The notes beneath the pieces were generated by a model. The model ran no database searches, was not told the DNA's origin, and saw only the letters and a list, made by a program, of their open reading frames with translations. From Chloroflexota bacterium (GTDB lineage: Bacteria > Chloroflexota > Anaerolineae > Anaerolineales > Villigracilaceae), in assembly GCA_021823555.1 (NCBI GenBank), contig JAKANW010000223.1, forward strand, positions 1-5,784: a stretch of DNA of 5,784 nucleotides, given 5' to 3'. Position numbers and translations under genes: made by a program. Positions 1 through 5,784 of this stretch are shown here, one piece after another; within the stretch, counting starts at the first letter, position 1, and the number at the start of each line of letters is the position of its first letter.

Positions 1-349
1 ATCTGTCGTAGCCCTCGTCGAGTTTGGCGAGCAGCATCGGGATGTCGGCGGGATCGTTCTGCAGGTCGGCATCCAGGAGGACGATGGTCGCGCCCGAAGA
101 ATAATCAATGCCCGCGGCGATGGCGGCGGTCTGCCCGAAGTTACGGCGGAACGACACCACCCGCACATGTTCCGCGTCCTTGGCGGCATACTCGCGCAGC
201 ACATCCAGGCTGCAGTCGCGGCTGCCATCGTTGACCAGGATCACCTCCCACTCCTTTTTCATCGGAGGCAGGATTTGATAGATGGCCTCGAACAACAGCG
301 GCAGATTCTTTTCTTCGTTATAAACGGGGATGACCAGGGAGAGATCCAT
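1..349 (-). CDS. GT2 family glycosyltransferase, DPM1/GtrB-like (C-terminus outside window)
   Basis: Only the first 116 codons are inside the window; the gene runs off the left edge. The translation begins MDLSLVIPVYNEEKNLP, the typical opening of a GT-A fold family 2 transferase. Next come a VNDGS motif (Asp41, nucleotide binding), RRNFGQTAAIAAGID (residues 68-82) and LLDADLQNDP (residues 91-100), whose Asp93-Ala-Asp95 is the metal-binding DxD. This NFGQ...DADLQ.DP pattern is characteristic of the polyprenyl-phosphate mannose/glucose synthases (DPM1, GtrB, ArnC-like). These move a sugar from GDP- or UDP-sugar to a polyprenyl phosphate on the inner membrane face. The start is firm: AGAGG (360-356) lies 6 nt upstream, and the ATG abuts the TAA of the preceding GT-C gene, so translation is probably coupled. 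The donor sugar cannot be read from the sequence. Whether C-terminal membrane helices follow, as in GtrB, is not visible. Confidence 0.93.
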   Translation of the reverse strand, partial: MDLSLVIPVYNEEKNLPLLFEAIYQILPPMKKEWEVILVNDGSRDCSLDVLREYAAKDAEHVRVVSFRRNFGQTAAIAAGIDYSSGATIVLLDADLQNDPADIPMLLAKLDEGYDR

Positions 350-2218
350 TTACTTCCTCTTGAAGATTCGCAGCCCGCTTCCAGCCAGACAGGAAATCTG
401 GTTCGGGGAGCGAGGCAGCTCGTCATACGCTGACGGCGGGAGGTCGGCCTTCATGTCCGCGTAGCGCCAACCCTCGACGATGACATAATCGGCTTCCTTC
501 AACCACTGCGCGGCCAGCGCATCGTTCCAGAAACCATATTTTAGCAACTCTTGAGAATCCCCGCCAATGTAAAAAGCATAACCGTCATTGATCTGGGCGG
601 GGTAGATTTCGATATCCCTGGCATACAACAGTGGCGCGACCGATAGTCCGCCGTTCCAGTAGACCTGGCTTCCCGCGGGGATATTCTCAGCCAGGTACGC
701 GCCGACCTGCTCGTTGGCGGCAATCACATCCATGGCCGCGCAATCGGGCTTGGCGGCGCCACCTGCCAGCAATGGCGAGAAGAACAGGCTGGCGATCAGA
801 AGTGAAACGGCCAGGAAATAGCCATAATTGACCCGGGGAAATTTCAACCGCTTGATGAGAAAAGATAAAAGAAGAAAGAAGACTCCGACAAAAGCGCCCG
901 CGACCGTGGAAACGATCTTTTCAGCAACATTGCGTTCGAGGGCGAACTTGTTCGAGATCATATCCCACAGCGTGGTGAAGCCGGGCAGGAGATGTCCGCC
1001 GCTAACACGCGGGACATTGAGCAAAAGCAACCCATCGCCCCAATCTTCAAAGGCCGAGTAACCGATGCCCGCAAAGAGCACCAGCACGGCCAGCGCCAGC
1101 AGAACCTGGCGGACTGGATGCGCGTCCCGCGCCAGCACGCGAATCAGAATCACGGTGAACAAAATCGCGGCGACGTTGAAGAAAGCCACGTAAGGCGTAA
1201 AACAGAAGACGCAGTAATCGTTGGTGATGGATGCCCACGAGTGCATCAGCAACAGGCCGATGAAGAGGGCGCCCAAAAATACCGCTGCGCGGAACTCGGT
1301 CTGCGAGACTCCAGCCGAGGGCCAGTCCTTGCGTTTGGGCCACAACAACAGACCGACAACCATGCCAAAAATGGTTGCCAGGTGAAAACGTACACCCTGA
1401 AAGAACGACAGAATGCGCCCATTCACATCCACGCTGGGATTCCAGGAGGGCGCGCCGGAGGCGTGCGCGGCGTATTGGTCGAACAGAGCGGCGATACTCT
1501 TCGGCAGCCACGGCAGCCACAACTGCATGATGTACGGCCAGTAGAGCACGTGGAAGAAGATCACTACCGCGCCGCCGACCAAGGCTGTATACAAGGCTGG
1601 CTTCCAGCCCCGTTGCCAGAGAATGTACAACACCAGCAGCGGCAGCACCAGCAGCATGTTCTGGCGGACGAAGATCATCAGGCCCGCCAGGAAACCGCCC
1701 AGGAGCAACTGCCAGAGCGGACGGTCCTCGCCCAGCGACAACGCCAGGATGCAGGCCATCAAGAAGAGGATCGTGCTTTGAGTGACGGCTTCACTATAAA
1801 TTTTGATAACTGCGGGGCTGAGCGCATAGACCCACACTGCCGCAGCGGCCAGCCAGGGTCCGCCCAGGCGGCGGGAAGCTATCCATAACGGGAGCAGGCT
1901 GAGGCTCCCGAAGAGAAGCGCAAGAGTTCGTCCGGTCATCAGCCCAGGGCCAAAAATCCTTTCCACATAGCCGGGAATCAGGAAAGCCAGAGGGGCCTTG
2001 TTGGTCCATACGCCGTAGGGTTCAAATGGATGGTACTGTCCAGTGGCAAACAAGTATCCCTTGTAGAGATAGGCGCCTTCGTCGAGACTCGAGACGGTGG
2101 TGCGGGCGTAGTTCCAGCCCTGCGCCGCGAACACAACCAGCCCCAAGAAAGCCAAGAGGCCCGCCAACACGGCGGGCCACTTTTTCTCTTGAAAGGCAGT
2201 TGCGATTTGCGCAGACAT
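350..2218 (-). CDS. GT39/ArnT-like (GT-C fold) membrane glycosyltransferase
   Basis: The protein has 622 residues and many hydrophobic segments. The first is about residues 15-34, followed by an extracytoplasmic loop with Asp46-Glu47 (SLDEGAYLYKGYLFATG), the acidic pair expected in the first loop of PMT/ArnT-type GT-C enzymes. WTNKAPLAFL (71-80) resembles the ArnT KPPL motif. SEAVTQS (142-148) and FVRQN (183-187) fit loops near the lipid-donor site. About 485-622 form a hydrophilic C-terminal domain, probably outside the membrane. By family knowledge these enzymes move a sugar from a polyprenyl-phosphate donor to a protein, lipid or glycan; the acceptor is unknown here. The start is 3 nt after the gmd stop (TAG GCC ATG) with no good ribosome site, so translation is probably coupled to gmd. 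The TAA touches the ATG of the GT2 gene, which could make the lipid-linked donor. A Cys336-x-x-Cys339 pair follows HSWASITNDY. Family assignment is fairly sure; the substrate is not. Confidence 0.88.
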   Translation of the reverse strand: MSAQIATAFQEKKWPAVLAGLLAFLGLVVFAAQGWNYARTTVSSLDEGAYLYKGYLFATGQYHPFEPYGVWTNKAPLAFLIPGYVERIFGPGLMTGRTLALLFGSLSLLPLWIASRRLGGPWLAAAAVWVYALSPAVIKIYSEAVTQSTILFLMACILALSLGEDRPLWQLLLGGFLAGLMIFVRQNMLLVLPLLVLYILWQRGWKPALYTALVGGAVVIFFHVLYWPYIMQLWLPWLPKSIAALFDQYAAHASGAPSWNPSVDVNGRILSFFQGVRFHLATIFGMVVGLLLWPKRKDWPSAGVSQTEFRAAVFLGALFIGLLLMHSWASITNDYCVFCFTPYVAFFNVAAILFTVILIRVLARDAHPVRQVLLALAVLVLFAGIGYSAFEDWGDGLLLLNVPRVSGGHLLPGFTTLWDMISNKFALERNVAEKIVSTVAGAFVGVFFLLLSFLIKRLKFPRVNYGYFLAVSLLIASLFFSPLLAGGAAKPDCAAMDVIAANEQVGAYLAENIPAGSQVYWNGGLSVAPLLYARDIEIYPAQINDGYAFYIGGDSQELLKYGFWNDALAAQWLKEADYVIVEGWRYADMKADLPPSAYDELPRSPNQISCLAGSGLRIFKRK

Positions 2219-2221
2219 GGC

Positions 2222-3190
2222 CTATGCGGCTTGTTTGCTCAAGCGTTCCATGTCGCTGTCCACCATCATCTCAACCAGTTCCTTGAAACTAACCGAAAGT
2301 TCCCAACCCAGCACCGAACGGGCCTTGGATGGATCGGCGACCAGCAGATCCACTTCGGCGGGACGGTAGAAACGCTCATCCTGCACGACGTATTGATTGT
2401 AATCCAACCCCACTCGGCCAAAGGCAATCTCGCAAAACTCACGCACCGAATGGGTTTCACCGCTGCCAACAACGTAATTTTCGGGCTTTTCCTGTTGCAA
2501 CATCATCCACATGGCTTCCACATAGTCGCCGGCGTAGCCCCAGTCGCGGCGGGATTCAAGGTTGCCGAGTCGCAACTCCTTGGACAGGCCCAGTTTGATG
2601 CGCGCCGCCCCATCGGAAATTTTGCGGGTCACGAACTCGATGCCGCGGCGCGGGCTTTCGTGATTGAAGAGAATGCCCGAAGCGGCGAACATATCGAAAG
2701 ACTCGCGGTAGTTGATGGTGATCCAATGGCCGTACACCTTCGCCACGCCGTAAGGACTGCGCGGATAGAACGGCGTGGATTCATTTTGCGGCACTTCCAT
2801 CACCTTGCCGAACATTTCGCTCGAGGAAGCCTGGTAGAACTTGATCTTCGGATTCACGAAGCGAATGGCTTCCAGCAGCCGGGTGACGCCCAGCGCCGTC
2901 ACTTCCCCGGTCAGGACTGCCTGGCTCCATGAAACCGCCACGAACGACTGCGCCGCCAGGTTGTAGACCTCGGTCGGTTCGTGCTCTTCGAGCAGCGAAA
3001 GCAGTGACCCCTGGTCGTGCAAATCGCCTTGCACCACCGTGATATCATCCAACAAATGCTGGATACGCTCGTATGTCTGCGTGCTTGAACGGCGCACCAG
3101 CCCAATGACGCGATAACCTTTTCCAAGCAAAAACTCGGCCAGATACGAGCCGTCCTGACCGTTAATTCCTGTGATCAGAGCAGTAGGCAT
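2222..3190 (-). CDS. gmd: GDP-mannose 4,6-dehydratase
   Basis: This 322-residue short-chain dehydrogenase converts GDP-D-mannose to GDP-4-keto-6-deoxy-D-mannose in the cytoplasm, the precursor of GDP-L-fucose, GDP-D-rhamnose and related deoxy sugars. Visible hallmarks are the NAD(P)-binding [11 protein letters not shown] (Gly8, Gly11, Gly14), RRSST (33-37), GDLHD (55-59), LAAQSFV (78-84) and the catalytic set SSSEMF (Ser123, Glu125) with Tyr147-x3-Lys151 in [16 protein letters not shown] and FVTRKI are nearly invariant in the family, as are [14 protein letters not shown] and RPAEVD further on. It is shorter than E. coli Gmd (373 residues) but normal for the compact bacterial form. I chose ATG at 3190 because AAGGAG lies 5 nt upstream; a TTG at 3214 in frame would extend the protein by eight residues but falls at the predicted transcription start. 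It is the first gene of a three-gene operon. No reductase (Fcl or Rmd) is in view to show which sugar results. Confidence 0.97.
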   Translation of the reverse strand: MPTALITGINGQDGSYLAEFLLGKGYRVIGLVRRSSTQTYERIQHLLDDITVVQGDLHDQGSLLSLLEEHEPTEVYNLAAQSFVAVSWSQAVLTGEVTALGVTRLLEAIRFVNPKIKFYQASSSEMFGKVMEVPQNESTPFYPRSPYGVAKVYGHWITINYRESFDMFAASGILFNHESPRRGIEFVTRKISDGAARIKLGLSKELRLGNLESRRDWGYAGDYVEAMWMMLQQEKPENYVVGSGETHSVREFCEIAFGRVGLDYNQYVVQDERFYRPAEVDLLVADPSKARSVLGWELSVSFKELVEMMVDSDMERLSKQAA

Positions 3191-3195
3191 GAATT

Positions 3196-3201
3196 CTCCT
3201 T
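3196..3201 (-). promoter_or_regulatory. Shine-Dalgarno site of gmd
   Basis: AAGGAG on the minus strand ends 5 nt before the ATG at 3190. It fixes that ATG as the start rather than the upstream in-frame TTG at 3214. The same AAGGAGAATT context precedes the lipoprotein start at 5644. Confidence 0.9.
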
Positions 3202-3207
3202 GTCCAA

Positions 3208-3224
3208 AATTCAATGGCTGAATT
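3208..3224. promoter_or_regulatory. Candidate operator: inverted repeat over the gmd start site
   Basis: A perfect 6-bp inverted repeat, AATTCA-N5-TGAATT, spans 3208-3224. It covers the downstream end of the gmd -10 box and the predicted start of transcription near 3215. A dimeric repressor bound here would block the promoter. It is short and AT-rich, so chance is a real alternative, and no regulator gene lies in the window. Confidence 0.3.
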
Positions 3225-3249
3225 ATAAACTGTGATTCGAATGTGTCAA
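3222..3249 (-). promoter_or_regulatory. Consensus sigma-70-type promoter for the gmd operon
   Basis: On the minus strand a perfect TTGACA (3249-3244) and a perfect TATAAT (3227-3222) are separated by 16 bp. Transcription would start near 3215, leaving a leader of about 25 nt that contains the gmd ribosome site. The -35 hexamer includes the TGA stop (3248-3246) of the preceding 540-residue membrane protein gene. No terminator lies between the two genes, so gmd could also be reached by readthrough. Confidence 0.85.
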
Positions 3250-4868
3250 GCGTGGCGTCTGCGACGATCCCACCACCAGCCGCCTGCGAAGATTACCGCC
3301 CACAGTCCCAAGATCAGGATAATCATCCAACCGAAAGGCATTTGCCAACCGACGTGATAATAGCGGCTGGCATACCACTCCGTAAAGACCAGCAGGAAAG
3401 CCAGCTCGCCCGCCAGGATGCGCGGGAACCACCTGTGCCGAGTCTCCCGCCACCACACGAAAGCCTGTCCCGCGACGAGAGCCTGCCACAGGAACAGGAT
3501 GGCGCGATAGCGCGGATTGTCCCATTGATCGCCGCCGCCGCGCAGGGATGAGAACAGGATCCAGCCCCAGATGATGAGGGACAGCCACAGCCATAATTTG
3601 ACCTCTCCCCGCTTCTCATCCGCCCCCTGGCCTGCTCCCGTTAAAAGGGCGAAGACCAGCACTGGCAGCAACGTGTACCAACCTGCCGCCCGCAGGATGC
3701 CGATCACCTGCCAGGTCAACGTGGTCGGCTCGAAGAAGGTGGCCGGCAGCACCGGCTGCAACACTCCATAAGTGACCACAAAGGGCAATCGCAAAAGAGA
3801 CGGCATCGTATCGAAAAGCTTTTGCACCCAGCCCGAGCCGCGTTCCAATTGATACACATCCCACTTTACCGCTTCGCGCACGAACGCTCCAATAATGCCC
3901 ACCGGCGTGCCCGCGTTCAAGTTCCCCTGTCGATTCAACGCAGAGGACAGGATAAAGAGTCCCACCACAAAGACCAATACCGCAGAGGCGATGACCCACC
4001 AGGGGATACGTCCGCGCTCATTGGTGAAAAACAGCCAGCCGCCCAGGATAATGAGTGTCACCAAGGCGATGGCCGGCGAGATCAGCAACATGCCTGCCAG
4101 GGCAATGCCAAGCCAAAGCATCGCGCTGCGAAGTCCCCGGAGGGGGAGCGGAGGCCGGCGCAAAACGAAGGTCGAAGGCGAAGCGCGCCACTCCACAAAT
4201 CCCCACAAAGCCATCGCGCTGAAGGTCATCAGGTATGGCTCGCGCATGGCTTCGCTGCCGAGCAGGATGCTTTCAGGGTAAAGGACAAAGAGCCAGCCCG
4301 AGACCAGCGCAACCTTCTCCCCCCATTGCAGGCTGGCCGCCCTCCACAAAAACGGAATCCCCAGCGCAGCAATCAAGGCGGAGAGCAGCGTCAGCATCAA
4401 CGGACGATGCACGTCCGGCGAGAAATAGCGATAGACCAGTGCGCTGAACGCCAGCAGGCCGCCGTATTGGTCATAGGCATATTTCTGGCTGAATGCCTTG
4501 TAGATCGGCGCCCGAGAACTTGCCAATTCCCAGGCCTGGTTATCGCGGCGATGTGCATCGGTGAAGACAAAGCCTGCCTTGTCGTCCGGTTCGTTATAGC
4601 CATTGACCGGCAAAAGCAAATACGTTGCCACACCTGTTGCAATCCGCAGGAAGAAAGCCAACGCCACCATCCAAGCCAGAACTTTCCCGCCGCCTGCCCA
4701 GCGGGTTGCAAGCGTGAGGATGAAAAAGGAAAGAAGAAAGAGGAAAGAGAATCCTGCCCAACCGATAAACCAGTTCCCGGGCTGGAGGGAGGCAAGTCCC
4801 GCACCGAGGAGGAGGGAAAGAGGCAGAATCCAGATGAAATCGCGTGTAGAAAAATGTTGGGGTTTCAT
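3246..4868 (-). CDS. Multi-pass membrane protein, probable GT-C (GT39-like) glycosyltransferase
   Basis: The protein has 540 residues and about 12-14 hydrophobic segments (for example 11-30, 33-54, 63-86, 156-175, 186-206, 249-280, 289-310, 384-408, 423-441, 455-472 and 511-532). The loop after the third segment carries [15 protein letters not shown], with Asp104 and Asp109, where GT-C enzymes keep their catalytic acid. [10 protein letters not shown] (205-214) resembles the family's S-x-x-x-[RK]-[DE]-P stretch. [10 protein letters not shown] (447-455) resembles the late loop seen in PMT-like proteins. I therefore infer a polyprenyl-phosphate-sugar-dependent transferase acting outside the membrane, but a flippase or polymerase is not excluded. 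Residues 229-248 are a Pro/Arg-rich loop that may be an insertion. The start has no Shine-Dalgarno; a TAGAAT box 8 nt upstream suggests a leaderless message. The lipoprotein terminator isolates it upstream. Its stop codon lies inside the gmd -35 box. Confidence 0.7.
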   Translation of the reverse strand: MKPQHFSTRDFIWILPLSLLLGAGLASLQPGNWFIGWAGFSFLFLLSFFILTLATRWAGGGKVLAWMVALAFFLRIATGVATYLLLPVNGYNEPDDKAGFVFTDAHRRDNQAWELASSRAPIYKAFSQKYAYDQYGGLLAFSALVYRYFSPDVHRPLMLTLLSALIAALGIPFLWRAASLQWGEKVALVSGWLFVLYPESILLGSEAMREPYLMTFSAMALWGFVEWRASPSTFVLRRPPLPLRGLRSAMLWLGIALAGMLLISPAIALVTLIILGGWLFFTNERGRIPWWVIASAVLVFVVGLFILSSALNRQGNLNAGTPVGIIGAFVREAVKWDVYQLERGSGWVQKLFDTMPSLLRLPFVVTYGVLQPVLPATFFEPTTLTWQVIGILRAAGWYTLLPVLVFALLTGAGQGADEKRGEVKLWLWLSLIIWGWILFSSLRGGGDQWDNPRYRAILFLWQALVAGQAFVWWRETRHRWFPRILAGELAFLLVFTEWYASRYYHVGWQMPFGWMIILILGLWAVIFAGGWWWDRRRRHA

Positions 4869-4882
4869 GGCGATTGATTCTA
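4869..4882 (-). promoter_or_regulatory. Candidate -10 box for a leaderless transcript
   Basis: TAGAAT (4882-4877) matches the -10 consensus at five of six positions and ends 8 nt before the ATG at 4868. Transcription would thus start at or next to the first codon. This fits the lack of a Shine-Dalgarno and the need for a promoter between the terminator at 4942 and the gene. No convincing -35 hexamer is present 16-18 nt upstream, so the call is weak. Confidence 0.35.
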
Positions 4883-4941
4883 CCCCAGTTAATTTTTGGC
4901 GGTTGTGGTTTCAGAGAATGGGAATAAAATCGGCGTCATCC

Positions 4942-4986
4942 AGAAAACTAAAAACATCCCAGTGGAGTTTATCCATTGGGATGTTT
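4942..4986 (-). terminator. Rho-independent terminator after the lipoprotein gene
   Basis: Two 15-nt arms (4986-4972 and 4966-4952) form a stem with a single A·C mismatch and a 5-nt loop. On the minus strand the stem runs directly into TTTTAGTTTTCT (4953-4942). It begins 22 nt after the lipoprotein stop codon. On the plus strand the mismatch becomes a G·U pair but no T-run follows, so the terminator serves the minus strand. Confidence 0.88.
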
Positions 4987-5008
4987 GAAATTTACCGGTC
5001 TCCCTGCC

Positions 5009-5644
5009 TCAAGGCGCAGAGATGAAGGAGGGAATGACCAAAGTTTTGTCCTGGCTGTAAACCAGCTCACGGATGACCACGTTATAGGGATTGTCCCCCG
5101 TAAATTCAAAGGCGTACTTTGGTTCATCCTTCCGCCGAATGGCAGCCAGATCCTTCAGGTCGCCAATGGCTTGAAGTTGGGTCTCCCCGATCCGCAGCGC
5201 GTATACCTGACCACTGTTGGTGGCATACACCAAAAACTTGTTGTTGGGGCCAACCGCATAGCCTCCCTTCTCCAGCGGACCGATCTCATACGATTGCCCA
5301 TTAGCGCATATTTCAAGATATTGCCCTTTATTGGTACTCCGTAGATCAACGACTACACTATTGGAACAATCGGGCTGTGCGGTGGCCAGCGTCTCGGTTG
5401 GGACGGGACTCGTTGGGGTATCCGCCGCTGGAGTATCAACTATTGGAGTCTCAACCGTCGGGGCGGCAACAGTATCCGTGACCGTCTCGGTGGTTGCAAT
5501 GACCGGCTTCTCTGTCGCCGTGGGCGGCGGCAGCGCGGTAGCTATATCTACCGGTCGCTTTGCAAGCGGAGCCGTCAACGTCTCGCAAGCCAGGGACGCC
5601 AAAAGCGCGGCGGCGATCAACAGAAGTGATAATTTATGTTTCAT
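5009..5644 (-). CDS. Secreted lipoprotein with Thr/Pro-rich linker and small beta-rich domain
   Basis: The 211-residue product starts MKHKLSLLLIAAALLASLAC: a short basic N-terminus, a hydrophobic core and Cys20 as the likely lipidated residue. The lipobox is SLAC, with Ser rather than Leu at -3, so it is slightly off consensus. Residues 21-92 form a low-complexity linker rich in Thr, Pro, Ala and Val with repeated TP and ETP units, suited to spanning the cell wall or carrying O-glycans. Residues 93-211 look like a small beta domain; GPNNKFLVYATNSGQVYALRIG (132-153) resembles one blade of a TolB/WD40-type propeller, and Cys93 and Cys113 could pair. There are too few residues for a full propeller. 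The ATG at 5644 is chosen because AAGGAG lies 6 nt upstream and the signal peptide starts there; an upstream in-frame start at 5674 would add ten residues. It is probably a single-gene unit, given the terminator downstream. I do not recognise a function. Confidence 0.85.
   Translation of the reverse strand: MKHKLSLLLIAAALLASLACETLTAPLAKRPVDIATALPPPTATEKPVIATTETVTDTVAAPTVETPIVDTPAADTPTSPVPTETLATAQPDCSNSVVVDLRSTNKGQYLEICANGQSYEIGPLEKGGYAVGPNNKFLVYATNSGQVYALRIGETQLQAIGDLKDLAAIRRKDEPKYAFEFTGDNPYNVVIRELVYSQDKTLVIPSFISAP
5369..5584 (-). repeat. Low-complexity Thr/Pro-coding stretch inside the lipoprotein gene
   Basis: The DNA for linker residues 21-92 holds imperfect short repeats, most clearly around 5415-5460, that code for ETPIVDTPAADTP-like units. 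It is a degenerate coding repeat rather than a tandem array with a fixed period, and could vary in length between strains. Confidence 0.5.
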
Positions 5645-5650
5645 GCAATT

Positions 5651-5656
5651 CTCCTT
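5651..5656 (-). promoter_or_regulatory. Shine-Dalgarno site of the lipoprotein gene
   Basis: AAGGAG on the minus strand ends 6 nt before the ATG at 5644. It decides in favour of this start over the in-frame start at 5674. Confidence 0.88.
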
Positions 5657-5681
5657 CAAGGGTAATGGAAGCACCTGGAAC

Positions 5682-5687
5682 TTTATA
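5682..5687 (-). promoter_or_regulatory. Possible -10 box of the lipoprotein gene
   Basis: TATAAA on the minus strand, in the 54-bp gap after the preceding stop codon, would give a leader of about 30 nt carrying the ribosome site. There is no recognisable -35 hexamer at 16-18 nt. The gene could instead be read through from the upstream gene, since no terminator is visible in the gap. Confidence 0.25.
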
Positions 5688-5698
5688 ACGCAACTATC

Positions 5699-5784
5699 TT
5701 ACCTGCCTTTTTCCAGCCATTCCATCACCCTTTCTTCCCTCGCCACCCACGTCAACTTTTCCACATCCTTGCGCGCACTATCGC
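5699..5784 (-). CDS. C-terminal end of an unidentified protein
   Basis: The frame is open from the right window edge to a TAA at 5701-5699, giving 27 residues: DSARKDVEKLTWV followed by AREERVMEWLEKGR. The other two minus-strand frames have stops near the right edge. The peptide is charged and amphipathic and would form a helix, which is plausible for the end of a soluble protein. It lies on the same strand as all other genes, 54 bp before the lipoprotein ATG. It is too short to identify, and a chance open frame is possible. Confidence 0.5.
   Translation of the reverse strand, partial: DSARKDVEKLTWVAREERVMEWLEKGR

Noticed and set aside
992..1888. Open frame of 298 codons on the plus strand
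   Set aside because: It is antisense to the GT-C gene; the translation is rich in Gln, His and Arg with no domain, as expected from the opposite strand of hydrophobic coding DNA.
2030..2932. Open frame of 300 codons on the plus strand
   Set aside because: It lies antisense to gmd, whose motifs are unmistakable, and shows no family resemblance or ribosome site.
3191..3214. Longer gmd starting at TTG 3214
   Set aside because: The added residues match no family sequence, the TTG lies at the predicted transcription start, and the ATG at 3190 has an ideal ribosome site.
3191..3245. Riboswitch or attenuator leader before gmd
   Set aside because: The predicted leader is only about 25 nt, too short for a riboswitch or an attenuator hairpin.
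3822..4877. Open frame of 351 codons on the plus strand
   Set aside because: It is antisense to the 540-residue membrane protein; its Gln/Arg/Lys-rich, low-complexity translation is the usual mirror of membrane-segment codons.
4942..4986. Hairpin as a bidirectional terminator or CRISPR-like repeat
   Set aside because: The plus-strand side has no T-run and there is no plus-strand gene; only one copy is present, so it is not an array.
5645..5674. Longer lipoprotein starting at 5674
   Set aside because: It would place ten extra residues before a complete signal peptide and its start lacks a ribosome site, unlike the ATG at 5644.
1..5784. Mobile element, tRNA, rRNA or defence system
   Set aside because: No transposase, integrase or nuclease motifs, terminal inverted repeats, tRNA-like folds or rRNA sequence were seen; the window is filled by glycan genes and a lipoprotein.

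Overview
The window is ordinary bacterial chromosome, about 55-60% G+C by eye and densely packed, with every supported gene on the minus strand. It reads from high to low coordinates as part of a cell-surface glycan locus. The Thr/Pro-rich lipoprotein and the multi-spanning GT-C-type enzymes resemble those of Anaerolineae (Chloroflexota). That assignment is an impression from sequence style and cannot be proved from the window.

Layout in transcription order: (a) 5784-5699, the last 27 codons of an unidentified gene. (b) 5644-5009, a lipoprotein of 211 residues with a signal peptide, a long Thr/Pro linker and a small beta-rich domain, followed by a clear intrinsic terminator (4986-4942). (c) 4868-3246, a 540-residue multi-pass membrane protein that looks like a GT-C glycosyltransferase; it has no evident Shine-Dalgarno and may be leaderless. 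(d) 3190-2222, gmd, GDP-mannose 4,6-dehydratase, behind a full-consensus sigma-70-type promoter (TTGACA-N16-TATAAT) whose -35 box contains the stop codon of the gene before it. (e) 2218-350, a 622-residue GT39/ArnT-like membrane glycosyltransferase, 3 nt after gmd. (f) 349-1, the N-terminal 116 codons of a GT2 glycosyltransferase of the DPM1/GtrB type, whose ATG directly follows the previous stop codon (TAAATG).

Together, gmd plus the GT-C and GT2 pair form a compact operon. Gmd makes GDP-4-keto-6-deoxy-mannose for deoxyhexose synthesis. The GT2 enzyme probably loads a sugar from its nucleotide onto polyprenyl phosphate. The GT-C enzyme would use that lipid-linked sugar outside the membrane to modify a glycan, lipid or protein. 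The 540-residue protein may be a further enzyme of the same pathway. The operon continues past position 1.

I found no RNA gene, CRISPR array, insertion sequence or evident new system. The most distinctive features are regulatory: the stop/-35 overlap with a palindrome over the start site of gmd, the possibly leaderless gene, and the strong terminator that isolates the lipoprotein.
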